A stretch of 64,000 nt of DNA, from NCBI GenBank assembly GCA_049314555.1, contig JBMOEW010000001.1:85253-149252 (forward strand), written 5' to 3'. Source of the stretch: REEB509 sp049314555 (lineage in GTDB: Bacteria > Pseudomonadota > Alphaproteobacteria > Caulobacterales > Aquidulcibacteraceae). The notes under the pieces were generated by a model. That model was not told the origin of the DNA. It saw only the letters and a program-made list of their open reading frames with translations, and did no database searches. Positions 34,041 through 43,460 of the stretch are shown piece by piece; the stretch's first letter is position 1; every line of letters starts with the position of its first letter. Both the position numbers and the translations under genes were made by a program.

Positions 34041-36057
34041 ACAGGGCAAGCCCCAACAACGCCCAAAGCCATCCTGGCCCTAAAGGCTGCGAGGCTGCCG
34101 ATCGCACCACGTAGGCTTCGTTGCGACGCAGGCCAAGCCATCCCTCTCCAGACGTGCGCGCATTGGCGTCTACGCGGCGAAGTTCGGGCAGGTTGCGCCC
34201 ATCCTCGCCCAGAAGTGCTTCGCCGCCGCCGGTTTGTTGGACTAGCGGCTGCAGGCGTTCGGCGGTGGCGTTTAGGGCTTCGGCCTCAACCGGGTTCAAG
34301 GGGCCAACGGCGGCAAACGCCCGCAAGTCCTGGCTGCGCGCCTCATAGAGCCCTTGCGCGGTCGCTGCCATTTGCGCACGCCACAGGCCTGGGCCTGCGG
34401 CGCTGAAGGTGATTTGGGTTTCGCTGCCATCGGGGGCAACAATCACCGCCGGCGCTGCGGCATCGGCCAAGGTCGAGCGCTGGACGGTCAAGGTGTTGCC
34501 TTCGGTGGTCAAGGTGAGGCGCTCGGCATCCAGTTCCGGCTCCTGCATCAGCCAATGAAGGAGGCGGCGGAGCAGTTCGCCATGTGGGCCGCCGCCCTCA
34601 TACCCACGGGCCCACAACCAAACTTGGTCAGACCAGAACTGTGCCACGCGGCCGCGGCCAGCGGTGGCTATGGTTAGAAGCGGTTGGTCTCCGGCTCCTG
34701 AAAGCAGCGTTTGGCCGCTGGTGGCGCGGGCCGCGATCTGGCGGGTCCATCGGCCCCACCGCGCGGGGTCTGGCAGGCCGCGAATGATTGGATGGCGAGC
34801 CCCGATCTCGGTTGGGGTGGGCCGGTAGGGGGTCGTGACCACTTGGCCTGTGGGCTGGGCCGGCAAGATTGCCGCCAATGGGGTCTGGAACAGGCTTTCC
34901 CAAGTGGCATCTGCTTCGCCAGCGGTGACCAGCAAGGCACCGCCCGCTTCCACGCGCCGGGCGATGTTGAAAAAGTAGGACTGTTCCAGGACGCCACGCT
35001 GGCGGTAGCGATCGAAAATGATCAGGTCGAAACGGTCCAATTCATCGACAAACAGCTGGCGGGTTGGGAATGGGATCAGCGAGATTTCATCGTCTGCCGC
35101 GAGGAAGTCGGTCTTTTCAGGGGGGCGCAGGATGGTGAAGTGGACCAGATCGACCGCCGGGTCAGACTTGAGCAGATTGCGCCAAACGCGGGCGCCGGCG
35201 TGTGGTTCGCCGGTGACCAGCAGCACACGCAGGCGATCGCGTACGCCGGCCAAGTTGAACGCCGCGCGGTTGTTCAAGAGGGTGATTTCTTGGGGGCCGG
35301 CCTCTGCTTCAAGCTGGACCATGTTGGCCCCGCGTTTTGGCGTGGCGAGGCGCAGGGTGAACGGCTCACCCGTTCGGGCCTGAACGGTGCGCACGGTTTG
35401 GCCATCGATGGTTGCACGAATGGCAACAGGGCGGCCGGGCGTTGGGTCTTCTACCCGCGCTTCAATGGTCACGTTTTCGCCGACGATGCCAAATGCTGGG
35501 GCGGCGATCAGCTCAAGGCGGCGATCTCCGCGATTGGGATCCCCTACGATCAGCGCGTGAATGGGGCCATGGTCGCGCAAGACGGCTGGAACTGATGCGG
35601 CGTCGGCGGCTTGGCCATCGGTGACCAACAGGGCACCGGCCATGCGAGCGGCGGGGATGTCGGCGATCGCGTCCTGCAGGGCAGACACAAGCAAGGTGCC
35701 ATCGGGGCCAGACCTTACATCGCGCACCCGCACTTCTAGCCCCGGCTCGTTGGCAAGGCGCTCGGCAAGGGCGTCGCCGGCGGTGCGGGCCGCCTCCAGC
35801 CGTCCGGCAAGGGCGAGGCTGTCGCTCTGGTCCACCAGAATGACGGCAACGTCGGTGGAGGGCTCGCGGCGCTCGCGGACCCACATCGGCTGCAACAGGC
35901 CAACCAAGATCAACGCAAGGCCAAGCCCGCGGGTGACCGGCGCGCCGCCACGCTGGTAGGTGTAGTAGGCGAGCAAAGCGGCGGCGACCACTGCAAGGCT
36001 CGCGATCACCCACAGCGGTGCCAAGGGATCGATGGTCAATCGCCCGACAGCGGTCAT
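34009..36057 (-). CDS. membrane protein with gatase-like/VWA-like exported domain, MoxR module
   Basis: This 682-residue protein has two N-terminal membrane helices (LWVIASLAVVAAALLAYYTY and LGLALILVGLLQPMW), a VWA-like domain starting DVAVILVDQSDS, Ig-like beta regions (about 190-270) and a class I glutamine amidotransferase-like domain (about 275-500). One C-terminal helix (LWALLGLALFMFGW) completes it. The bulk is periplasmic. It is the last gene of the MoxR-DUF58-DUF4159 set and overlaps the previous gene by 4 bases. These modules resemble BatA/BatB aerotolerance operons, but function is unknown. Confidence 0.8.
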   Translation of the reverse strand: MTAVGRLTIDPLAPLWVIASLAVVAAALLAYYTYQRGGAPVTRGLGLALILVGLLQPMWVRERREPSTDVAVILVDQSDSLALAGRLEAARTAGDALAERLANEPGLEVRVRDVRSGPDGTLLVSALQDAIADIPAARMAGALLVTDGQAADAASVPAVLRDHGPIHALIVGDPNRGDRRLELIAAPAFGIVGENVTIEARVEDPTPGRPVAIRATIDGQTVRTVQARTGEPFTLRLATPKRGANMVQLEAEAGPQEITLLNNRAAFNLAGVRDRLRVLLVTGEPHAGARVWRNLLKSDPAVDLVHFTILRPPEKTDFLAADDEISLIPFPTRQLFVDELDRFDLIIFDRYRQRGVLEQSYFFNIARRVEAGGALLVTAGEADATWESLFQTPLAAILPAQPTGQVVTTPYRPTPTEIGARHPIIRGLPDPARWGRWTRQIAARATSGQTLLSGAGDQPLLTIATAGRGRVAQFWSDQVWLWARGYEGGGPHGELLRRLLHWLMQEPELDAERLTLTTEGNTLTVQRSTLADAAAPAVIVAPDGSETQITFSAAGPGLWRAQMAATAQGLYEARSQDLRAFAAVGPLNPVEAEALNATAERLQPLVQQTGGGEALLGEDGRNLPELRRVDANARTSGEGWLGLRRNEAYVVRSAASQPLGPGWLWALLGLALFMFGWRRETR

Positions 36058-38744
36058 CGCCGCCCCTCGCGACCCAGTCTTTCGAGCAGGGCGGGCAGGT
36101 GGACTTGGTCTGCCTTGTAGTTACCAGTGAGGGCGACCATCACAAGGTTGACGCCAAAGCGTAACGCGAGCTCCCGTTGACGGGTATCCACGCCGCCATC
36201 GCCTGCCCACGCCGTCGCCCAGTCGCCATTGCCCACAAACAGCGATGCGACGCCATCGCGGGCGGCGGCGGAGCTTTCTGTTTCGGCCCAGAGTTGGGTT
36301 GCGGCATAGCGCCCGGGAAACGAGCGCAGAATGTAAAACGAGCGGGCCACCACATGTTCAGCGGTGATGGCAGCGAGGGGCGGCGCATCGAGGCCGCGCA
36401 GCATTGTGGCCGCGGGGCCGGCTTCGCCCTGCGTGCGCCGGACGGTGGCGTCGCGGGTGTCAACCAGCAGCAAGCCGCCCAAGCGCAGATACCGATCGAC
36501 GTTGGCGAGGGCGTTGTCGCTTAGGGCAGATGGTTCGGCAGCGGCGGGCCAATAAATAAAGGGGTAGGCTGACAAATCGTCGGTCGCGAGGTTCACCGCC
36601 GCTGGCGCGGTTGGCTCTACCGAGGTTCGGTCAAACAGGGTTTGCGACAGCACGGTGAGGCCTTCGCGGGACATGCGATCGGTGCGCGCATCGCCGGTGA
36701 CGACATAGGCCAGCCGCAAGGACAGCGTAGGGTCTTGCGCGTTCTGGGCGTGGGCTTGGTTGACAGGAACCAACGCCAAAAGCAGCAGCGCGCCCAGCGA
36801 GGCGCTTTTGAAGGGCAGCCGCGCCAGTGTGGGTAAACGACCGGCCAGCCATAGCGACACAAATAGGTCCAGAAGCGTCATGATGGCGGCGACCGACAGC
36901 AGGATGCCGGCCAAGGGGTGCGCGCCGGCGCGTTCTAGCGCAGACATCGTCACGCCCTCCAAAGGGCCGATGGCCTGTAACTGTTCGTTGCGCGCCACCA
37001 CGGGGATGGCGGCGGCGAGGCCGGCGCGCTCATAAAGGCCAGGCGGTGAGGCTGGTCCGGCGGCTGCTGCGGCGAAGACTTCTGGGGGTATGGTTTGGGC
37101 ACCGGTCGCTTGTCGCAGGGTGCCAAATCCATCGATCAGGCGGGTGGGCACGAAGGGGCCTGCACCGACCTCTTCCGCGTTGGTGCCGCTTTGGCCACGC
37201 CCGGCAAACGCCAGGGTCCGGCGGAGCATTTCCACATAGAGTCCAGAGAGCGGCAGATCCGACCAGTCTGGCCCTGCCGACACATGAAACAGCACGATCA
37301 AACCCCGACCGCGGGGTGCTGCTGTTACGAGGGGCGAGCCATCGCTGAGCCGCGCCCAGGTCCGTTCTTCGAGCTCTGGGCCGGGGATCGCGAGCAGCTG
37401 GCGGCGCACGGCGATGTCTTCTGGTGGCATCAAGCCGGCGAAGGGGCTGGTGGACGCAAACGGGGCAATTTTTTGTGGTTCTTCCCAGGCGAGGGCACCG
37501 CCCAAGGTGCGCGCGCCCGAGCGCAGCCGCACCGGGGTTAAGTCATCTGCGTCGTTGGCTAGGCGCGGTCCTGCAAAGCGCAACAACAGACCGCCGCTTT
37601 CAAGCCAGCGAGTGAGGCGCTGGGCATCTTGCGGGGCCAGGCGTGAGGCGTCGGGCAAGACCAGCGCTTGGACGCGCGCATCGATCAGTTGAGCGACGGT
37701 GCCGCGCTGCATGGTGGCATAGGGCGAAAGGGCGCGTTCTACGTAGTAGATCTCAGACAGCAGCGGTTGCGCCCCAGTAGTAGATTCGATCAGGCCCACA
37801 TTCGGCCGGGCGGCACCGTCGGGAAGCAGGCGCTGACCGCCGGCGCTGTCTTCGCCCACGATCCGGACGCGGGCGGCGCGGGCTGCGATCTCTGCTGGCA
37901 ATTGAATGAGGACTTCGGCGGTTTGTCCGTCAAAGCGGCCCTCGGCAACGCCAAGGCTGCGGCCTTCTGCCGTTTCTGCGGCGACGGCGATATCTGGCGG
38001 TGCGCCGGGGGCGCGGATCAGGCTAGCGCGAACGCCATCTGCTGACACTGAAGCATCAGTAATCGCACGGACCGGGCGATCTCGGGTTTGGACCGTGACG
38101 GGACCTAAGGCCCGAAGGGCGGTGGCAAGCCGTTGCGCGCCTGCGTCCTGCAAGCCGTCACTGACCCAGACAATTCGCGCAAACCGGCCCAGTCTGGCGG
38201 TTTCGATGCGCTGTGCGGCGTCTGCTCGATCGGGGCGCCAGGCCTGCGGCTCCAGTTGCGCCGCGCGGCCGCGCAGGGCACCGGGTGTCAAGGCTTCGGC
38301 GGGACTGATCGGGGATGCCGCTGGTGCTGTGAGCAAAAGATGGGCTTCGCCGCCGGCGCGTTCGATGTCGCTGGCGATTGCTGTCATGGCTGCCCGGACT
38401 TCGCTCCAGGCGGGCGCAAGGGTCCAGCCATCGTCCACCACCAACAGCACCCTGCCGCTGGCTTCTGGCGTGTCGCCGGCGGCCAGGGCCGGCGGCGAAA
38501 AGCTTGGCCTGGCAAAGCCAAGGATCGCCAAGGCCAGGATCGCCATGCGAAACAGGACCAGCCACAGCGGTGCCCGGGCGCGGGCCTGATCCGGCGTGCG
38601 AAGGCCCAAAAGCAAGCGCAGCGGCGGAAACACGCGCAGGACCGGTGCCGGCGGCGCTGCGCGCAGGACTAGCCACAGAAGCGGAAGGGCCAACAGCCCC
38701 AAGAGCGCCAGTGGCGCTGCGAAATGGATCAGGCCAAACGTCAC
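36054..38744 (-). CDS. BatA N-terminal / DUF4159 domain membrane protein
   Basis: This 896-residue protein starts at a GTG overlapping the DUF58 stop (GTGA). Its N-terminus is a BatA-type double membrane segment (HFAAPLALLGLLALPLLWLVL, then a helix ending GFARPSF). A VWA-like domain beginning VLLVVDDGWTLA comes next, then a central membrane segment near residue 620 and a C-terminal DUF4159 domain (about 670-890) with RLAYVVTGD, YPFIYWPA and GGLLLVDTRDA. DUF4159 is a gatase-like fold of unknown function, predicted periplasmic here. It is the third gene of the four-gene module. Confidence 0.87.
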   Translation of the reverse strand: MTFGLIHFAAPLALLGLLALPLLWLVLRAAPPAPVLRVFPPLRLLLGLRTPDQARARAPLWLVLFRMAILALAILGFARPSFSPPALAAGDTPEASGRVLLVVDDGWTLAPAWSEVRAAMTAIASDIERAGGEAHLLLTAPAASPISPAEALTPGALRGRAAQLEPQAWRPDRADAAQRIETARLGRFARIVWVSDGLQDAGAQRLATALRALGPVTVQTRDRPVRAITDASVSADGVRASLIRAPGAPPDIAVAAETAEGRSLGVAEGRFDGQTAEVLIQLPAEIAARAARVRIVGEDSAGGQRLLPDGAARPNVGLIESTTGAQPLLSEIYYVERALSPYATMQRGTVAQLIDARVQALVLPDASRLAPQDAQRLTRWLESGGLLLRFAGPRLANDADDLTPVRLRSGARTLGGALAWEEPQKIAPFASTSPFAGLMPPEDIAVRRQLLAIPGPELEERTWARLSDGSPLVTAAPRGRGLIVLFHVSAGPDWSDLPLSGLYVEMLRRTLAFAGRGQSGTNAEEVGAGPFVPTRLIDGFGTLRQATGAQTIPPEVFAAAAAGPASPPGLYERAGLAAAIPVVARNEQLQAIGPLEGVTMSALERAGAHPLAGILLSVAAIMTLLDLFVSLWLAGRLPTLARLPFKSASLGALLLLALVPVNQAHAQNAQDPTLSLRLAYVVTGDARTDRMSREGLTVLSQTLFDRTSVEPTAPAAVNLATDDLSAYPFIYWPAAAEPSALSDNALANVDRYLRLGGLLLVDTRDATVRRTQGEAGPAATMLRGLDAPPLAAITAEHVVARSFYILRSFPGRYAATQLWAETESSAAARDGVASLFVGNGDWATAWAGDGGVDTRQRELALRFGVNLVMVALTGNYKADQVHLPALLERLGREGRR

Positions 38745-39601
38745 GCCATGCGCTCCGCGAGCGCCATCGCCATGGCTGACAGCAGCGGGGCTGCGGGGCG
38801 GTCGGTGCGGTGGGTGACGACCACCAGGCCCATCCGATCTGCCAGCGCGCGCAGTTCGGTGCGGTGGGCGGCGAAGCGCGTGGCGTAGGCCGTCCGGGCA
38901 TCTTCGGCGCGGCCGAACATCGTTTCGCGTCCGGTGCTGCCTGGTTCTTGGAACAGGACACGACCGGAGTAGGGAAAGTCTTCCTCCGCCGGATCAGAAA
39001 TGAGCAAGAGGGTGCCATGCGCGCCGGCGGCGGCGATCGGCGCAAAGCGTTCGCCCCAGACGTCAATGGGGGCATAGCCGTCGGTGGCAAGGATCACACT
39101 GGCCCGTGTTGTTGGTTGAGGCGGGGTAGGCGGTTTGAGCGTGAGAAGGGCTTGCGCCAGCCGTTCTGGAGCGCGCGCGCCGGCGTGGGTGGCGCCCCCA
39201 AGGGCCCCAATGCGCTCGCCAGCCCTGGTCAAAAGAATGCCGAACGCCACGCACACGATCAGCGCGCGCTCTTGTTTCGTGGGCCAGGTGGTTGGCGTGG
39301 AGGTCCAAGCGAAGCCCGGGTCTGGATCGATCCAAACTTGGGCGGCTTGGGCTGCTTGCATTTCCCGCTCGCGCACAAACAGGCGGTCGCCCCGCGCGGA
39401 TCGACGCCAATCGACCAGGCGTTGGCCGTCTTCAGACCGATGATCACGGAACTGCCAGAAGTCTTCGCCCATGCCGGCGCGGCGGCGACCGTGCACACCG
39501 TGCGCCCTTGAGGCCAAACGACGCGCCTCCAACAGCACGCCCGGCAGGTCTATGGCGAGGGCCGTGGCGGCGCGGGTTGCATGGGCCGGAGTGATGGGCA
39601 T
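38741..39601 (-). CDS. DUF58 domain-containing protein
   Basis: This 286-residue protein contains the DUF58 signature around residues 40-75: GMGEDFWQFRDHRSEDGQRLVDWRRSAR, seen as F..FR.Y..GD..R.IDWR in the family. A VWA-like fold follows with LIVCVAFGILL and VILATDGYAPIDVWGERF. DUF58 proteins work with MoxR ATPases. The ATG at 39601 lies 7 bases after the MoxR stop; an earlier in-frame start would overlap moxR. No membrane segment is evident. Confidence 0.9.
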   Translation of the reverse strand: MPITPAHATRAATALAIDLPGVLLEARRLASRAHGVHGRRRAGMGEDFWQFRDHRSEDGQRLVDWRRSARGDRLFVREREMQAAQAAQVWIDPDPGFAWTSTPTTWPTKQERALIVCVAFGILLTRAGERIGALGGATHAGARAPERLAQALLTLKPPTPPQPTTRASVILATDGYAPIDVWGERFAPIAAAGAHGTLLLISDPAEEDFPYSGRVLFQEPGSTGRETMFGRAEDARTAYATRFAAHRTELRALADRMGLVVVTHRTDRPAAPLLSAMAMALAERMA

Positions 39602-39608
39602 GATTGGC

Positions 39609-40613
39609 TCAGGCGGCGCGGGCGGCGAGGTCGTCCACGAGTGACTCCAACTCAATCGCCTCCCCGCGGGCGCTGAAGGCCAGTGAAATGCGGTGGACCA
39701 ATGCTGGGCGCGCCAAAGCGATCACATCGTCAATGGCGGGGGCGAGGCGGCCGCGCAACAGGGCGCGGGCGCGCACCGCCAGCATGAGGGCCTGACCGGC
39801 GCGCGGGCCTGGGCCCCAGGCGACGTGTGCATTGACGCGCGGATCGCTCGACGCGCCCGGACGCGCGGATCGGACCAGCTCCAAAATGGTGGCCAGAACT
39901 TTCTCCCCCACCGGCATCTGACGGATCAGGGACTGAATGCGCAGAAGGCTTGTTGCGTCCAGAACCGGGCGTGGTGTGGCGTCCTGCAGGCCGGTGGTAT
40001 CGACCAGAATGCGCCGCTCGGTTTCTTTGTCGGGATAAGGCACATCGATTTGAAGCAAAAAGCGATCAAGCTGGGCTTCCGGCAGCGGATAGGCGCCTTC
40101 GTGTTCGATCGGGTTTTGGGTGGCCAGAACGTGAAACGGCTTTGGCAGATCATAATGCTGCCCGGCCACGGTAACTTGGCCTTCCTGCATGGCTTGCAAG
40201 AGGGCCGACTGGGTACGGGGGCTGGCGCGGTTGATTTCGTCGGCCATCAGAAGGCTGGTGAAGATCGGGCCGGGGGCGAACCTGAAGCTTCTTCGACCGG
40301 TTTGGTCTTGATCCAGAATTTCTGAGCCGATGATATCGGCGGGCATCAGGTCTGGCGTGAACTGAACGCGGCCCCAGTTGAGCCCCAAGGCGATGGCGAT
40401 CGCTTCGACCAGCCGGGTCTTGGCGAGGCCTGGTGCGCCAACCAGCAGGCCGTGGCCGCCGGCAAGCACAGCGGCCAGCGTTAATTCCACCACACGCTCT
40501 TGGCCGAACACAACTTTGGCGATTTCTGCGCGAACGCGACCCAAGGCAGCGCCGGCCGCTTCGGCTTCTGCGACCAAGGCTTGCGCGGACTGCGGCTCAA
40601 ATGCGTTGCTCAT
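39609..40613 (-). CDS. MoxR family AAA+ ATPase
   Basis: This 334-residue AAA+ chaperone-like ATPase has Walker A VGAPGLAKTRLVEA, the MoxR block RVQFTPDLMPADIIGSEI, Walker B LLMADEINRASPRTQSALLQAM and sensor 1 VLATQNPIEHEGAYPLPEAQLDRFL (quoted here in shortened pieces: ATQNPIEHEGAYPLPEAQ). MoxR ATPases activate VWA-domain clients, which are the next genes in the operon. The ATG at 40613 is the first good start; AGGAG lies 10 bases upstream. It heads the minus-strand module and is divergent from the DUF1285 gene. Confidence 0.94.
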   Translation of the reverse strand: MSNAFEPQSAQALVAEAEAAGAALGRVRAEIAKVVFGQERVVELTLAAVLAGGHGLLVGAPGLAKTRLVEAIAIALGLNWGRVQFTPDLMPADIIGSEILDQDQTGRRSFRFAPGPIFTSLLMADEINRASPRTQSALLQAMQEGQVTVAGQHYDLPKPFHVLATQNPIEHEGAYPLPEAQLDRFLLQIDVPYPDKETERRILVDTTGLQDATPRPVLDATSLLRIQSLIRQMPVGEKVLATILELVRSARPGASSDPRVNAHVAWGPGPRAGQALMLAVRARALLRGRLAPAIDDVIALARPALVHRISLAFSARGEAIELESLVDDLAARAA

Positions 40614-40759
40614 GCGCGCCAAGCTCCTACTTAAGGGGGCGAAACTAAGGCGCGCTTCGGCTTGAAAACGGCTTCGGCCCGCTGCCAACTGCCAAGCGCA
40701 AACGACGACAATGCGCAAGCCTGCGCAACCGTTATCAGACGAAGGTGCCAAAATTGAGC

Positions 40760-41326
40760 ATGGCTGACACCCCCGGATCCTTTCTTGAAGTGCTTGGTGC
40801 GCTTCGGGCGCAGGCCGGCAGTGGCCGGTTGCCGCCGGTGCATTTGTGGAATCCGGACCGGTGTTCAACCGACGGGAACTTTGAAATTCGCACAGACGGG
40901 AGCTGGCGGCACGAGGGAAGCCCAATCGGTCGCGAGGCGATGGTGCGGCTGTTTTCCTCGATCCTGCGCAAGGATGAGGACGGCGAAACCTATTTGGTGA
41001 CGCCTGGGGAAAAAGTGCTGGTCAAGGTTGAAGACGCTGCCTTCCTTGCTGTGCGGGTTGATCGGGTGGGGGAGGGCCGGTCGCAGTGTATCGCCTTCAC
41101 AACGAATGTCGGAGATGTGGTCGCGGTGGGGGCCGACAATCCCATCCGGGTGGCGTTTGATAGGGGTACGCTAGAGCCGCGCCCTTATGTGCTGGTGCGG
41201 GGCCGGCTGGAAGCGCGGATCTTGCGGGCGCCCTTTTATGAGCTGGTGGATTGGGCGACGAGCGAGAATGATGTTTTGGGGCTTTGGAGCCAAGGCGTGT
41301 TCTTTCCAATTGGGTCACACGCATGA
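40760..41326 (+). CDS. DUF1285 domain-containing protein
   Basis: This 188-residue protein matches DUF1285: PPVHLWNPDRCSTDGNFEIR, DGSWRHEGSPIGREAMVRLFSSILRKD and YLVTPGEKVLVKVEDAAF (all shown in short pieces of the conserved core). The fold is two beta domains; function unknown. No good Shine-Dalgarno site precedes the ATG at 40760, and an in-frame GTG at 40745 is possible. It overlaps the NUDIX gene by 4 bases and leads a five-gene run DUF1285-NUDIX-DUF6111-cca-ltaE, an arrangement suggesting shared expression with RNA/CoA housekeeping. Confidence 0.88.
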   Translation: MADTPGSFLEVLGALRAQAGSGRLPPVHLWNPDRCSTDGNFEIRTDGSWRHEGSPIGREAMVRLFSSILRKDEDGETYLVTPGEKVLVKVEDAAFLAVRVDRVGEGRSQCIAFTTNVGDVVAVGADNPIRVAFDRGTLEPRPYVLVRGRLEARILRAPFYELVDWATSENDVLGLWSQGVFFPIGSHA

Positions 41327-41967
41327 CCGATGACGGGTTGGAAGCGCTGTTGAGCCGGCGGTTGGATCCGCTGGAGGCTGCCTCTGCAGGGGCGTTTAGT
41401 GCGCCGGGGCGCAGCGATTACGATCTCAACCCGCATGTGCGTCCGGGGGGGCCGCGCACGCTGAAGCCCGCCGCAGTATTGGCCGCGATTGTGCGACGTC
41501 CGCAGGGATGGACCGTGCTCTTGACCCGGCGGACCGCCGAGATGCCAACCCACGCCGGCCAGGTGGCGTTTCCTGGGGGCCGGGTGCAGGCCGAAGATCG
41601 CGATCCGGTTGCCACGGCTTTGCGCGAAGCGCAGGAAGAGACCGGCGTTGACCCGCGCTTTGTGACGCCAATCGGCACGTTTGACGCCTATGAAACCGTG
41701 ACCGGGTTTCGGGTGGTGCCGATCGTGGCGGTGGTGGAGCCCGGCTTTACGCTCAATCCCGATCCGCGGGAGGTGGCGCAGGTTTTTGAAGCGCCCTGGG
41801 ATTTCTTGATGAATCCTGCCAATCACGAACGGCACGAACGGGAATGGCAAGGAACGACTCGCGCCTACTACGCGATGCCGTATCAGGGTCACTACATTTG
41901 GGGGGCGACGGCGGGCATGATCAAAGCACTTTACGACCGGCTTTATGGCGACCGCCTCAATGGCTAA
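41323..41967 (+). CDS. NUDIX hydrolase, probable CoA pyrophosphatase
   Basis: This 214-residue NUDIX protein has the box FPGGRVQAEDRDPVATALREA followed by QEETGV, with the RExxEE core intact, preceded by the CoA-type stretch LLTRRTAEMPTHAGQVAFPGG (given in parts). The TRR..MPTHAGQ.AFPGG pattern is specific to the NudL/CoA-diphosphatase group (UPF0035), which cleaves CoA or acyl-CoA to phosphopantetheine and 3',5'-ADP. It is coupled by an ATGA overlap to DUF1285 and is followed by DUF6111 after 9 bases. Confidence 0.88.
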   Translation: MTDDGLEALLSRRLDPLEAASAGAFSAPGRSDYDLNPHVRPGGPRTLKPAAVLAAIVRRPQGWTVLLTRRTAEMPTHAGQVAFPGGRVQAEDRDPVATALREAQEETGVDPRFVTPIGTFDAYETVTGFRVVPIVAVVEPGFTLNPDPREVAQVFEAPWDFLMNPANHERHEREWQGTTRAYYAMPYQGHYIWGATAGMIKALYDRLYGDRLNG

Positions 41968-41976
41968 GCGACCCAT

Positions 41977-42222
41977 ATGATCCGTCGCTTCCTGATCACG
42001 ATTGCCTGCATCGCGATTCCGTTCCTGCTGTATTGGCTGTACACGCGGATCAAGAAGCAGGGCGACAAAGCGGGCCGCGATCCGTGGCCGCTTGCGATCT
42101 TGTGGTTGACGGGGGCCGTCATCGCGATTGAAGCGATGGTTTTGTCTGTCGTGGCAGACAAGGGGTTGACCGCCCCGCCGGTGTCGCCGGCTGCACTTGA
42201 GCAACAAAGGAACCAGCCATGA
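41977..42222 (+). CDS. DUF6111 family small membrane protein
   Basis: This 81-residue protein has two membrane helices (FLITIACIAIPFLLYWLY and LAILWLTGAVIAIEAMVLSVV) separated by a charged loop, and a Pro/Gln-rich tail. The pattern matches DUF6111, usually found just before the CCA-adding enzyme in alphaproteobacteria. Its stop overlaps the cca start by 4 bases, so they are coupled. Function unknown. Confidence 0.8.
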   Translation: MIRRFLITIACIAIPFLLYWLYTRIKKQGDKAGRDPWPLAILWLTGAVIAIEAMVLSVVADKGLTAPPVSPAALEQQRNQP

Positions 42223-43460
42223 CCGCCACATTGGCGCACGTCCCTTGGATCAAGGCTCTCGAAACCCGCGCGGTGATGGATGCGCTGGACCAGGCCCGGG
42301 ACGGGGCTTCGCGGTTTGTGGGCGGGTGTGTGCGCAACGGCGTGCTGGGGCTAAAGGCGGACGACATCGACATCGCCACACAGTTGACGCCGCCGGAGGT
42401 AATTGCCGCGGTGGAAGCTGCTGGGCTGAAGGCCTTTCCCACAGGGATCGACCACGGGACGATCACGGTTGTGGCCGATCACAAGCCGTTTGAGATCACC
42501 ACACTTCGGCGCGATGTGAGCACTGATGGGAGGCGCGCGACGGTCGCGTTTACGACGGATTGGACTGAGGATGCGGCGCGGCGGGATTTTCGGCTGAATG
42601 CGCTGTATGCGGATCGAGATGGGGTGATCTTTGATCCAACGGGCGAAGGCATTGCCGACGCCAAGGCCGGGCGGATTGTGTTTATCGGTGATGCCGCGCA
42701 GCGCCTTCGGGAAGACCATTTGCGGATTTTGCGGTTCTTCCGCTTTTCGGCCTGGTATGGGCGCGGCGCGCTGGATGCGGACGGTTTGGCTGCTTGCGCG
42801 GCGCAGCTGGAGTCGCTTGCAGATTTGTCAGTGGAACGGGTTTGGAAGGAGCTGAAAAAGCTTGTGGCTGCGCCAGACCCGCGCGCTGCCCTTTCTGCGA
42901 TGACCGCTGCTGGGATTGACCCATTGGTGTGGCCGCAGGCCTCGCGGCTTGACCGTCTGCATGCCCTGATCAACCTTGAGGCGGATGCGTTTTTGCCGGG
43001 CGATGGGCTGCAGCGGATCGCGGCGGCCCTGCCCGATGCCGAGGCCGCGCGGGCGCTGAGCGCTGCGCTCAAACTGGCGAATGACGAGCGCGACCGGCTG
43101 GTTGGTGCCCACACGCATGGCGGCCGAGTGGTGAGCTTCATGTCGCTGCTTGAAGTGCGCCGCGTTTTGTATCGCATTGGGCAAGAGGCGTTTCTGGATC
43201 AAGTTGCGATGGCTTGGGCTGATGACGGGCGGGAAAAAACCACGCCGCAATGGCGGGCGCTGATGGCTTTGGCGCAGGGCTGGACGCGCCCGACGTTTCC
43301 GCTGACCGGGGCGCAGGTGATCTCGGCTGGCGTGGCACCTGGACCGCTTGTGGGGGAGGTGATGCGGGAGGTTGAATCGTGGTGGATCGATGCGGACTTT
43401 ATCAGTGATCCGCTTTCGATTGCGGAGCGTCTGAAAGCCGTGGTGCAGGGGCTAACGTGA
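42219..43460 (+). CDS. cca: CCA tRNA nucleotidyltransferase
   Basis: This 413-residue class II polymerase adds or repairs the 3' CCA of tRNAs. The head domain shows FVGGCVRNGVLG and the metal-binding DDIDIAT (carboxylates of DxD). TTLRRDV and the RRDFRLNALYAD template region follow. The neck has RLREDHLRILRFFRFSAWYG. A C-terminal body domain (about 200-413) is present, and no HD phosphohydrolase motif is seen. The ATG overlaps the DUF6111 stop, and its stop abuts the ltaE start (TGATG). Confidence 0.93.
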   Translation: MTATLAHVPWIKALETRAVMDALDQARDGASRFVGGCVRNGVLGLKADDIDIATQLTPPEVIAAVEAAGLKAFPTGIDHGTITVVADHKPFEITTLRRDVSTDGRRATVAFTTDWTEDAARRDFRLNALYADRDGVIFDPTGEGIADAKAGRIVFIGDAAQRLREDHLRILRFFRFSAWYGRGALDADGLAACAAQLESLADLSVERVWKELKKLVAAPDPRAALSAMTAAGIDPLVWPQASRLDRLHALINLEADAFLPGDGLQRIAAALPDAEAARALSAALKLANDERDRLVGAHTHGGRVVSFMSLLEVRRVLYRIGQEAFLDQVAMAWADDGREKTTPQWRALMALAQGWTRPTFPLTGAQVISAGVAPGPLVGEVMREVESWWIDADFISDPLSIAERLKAVVQGLT

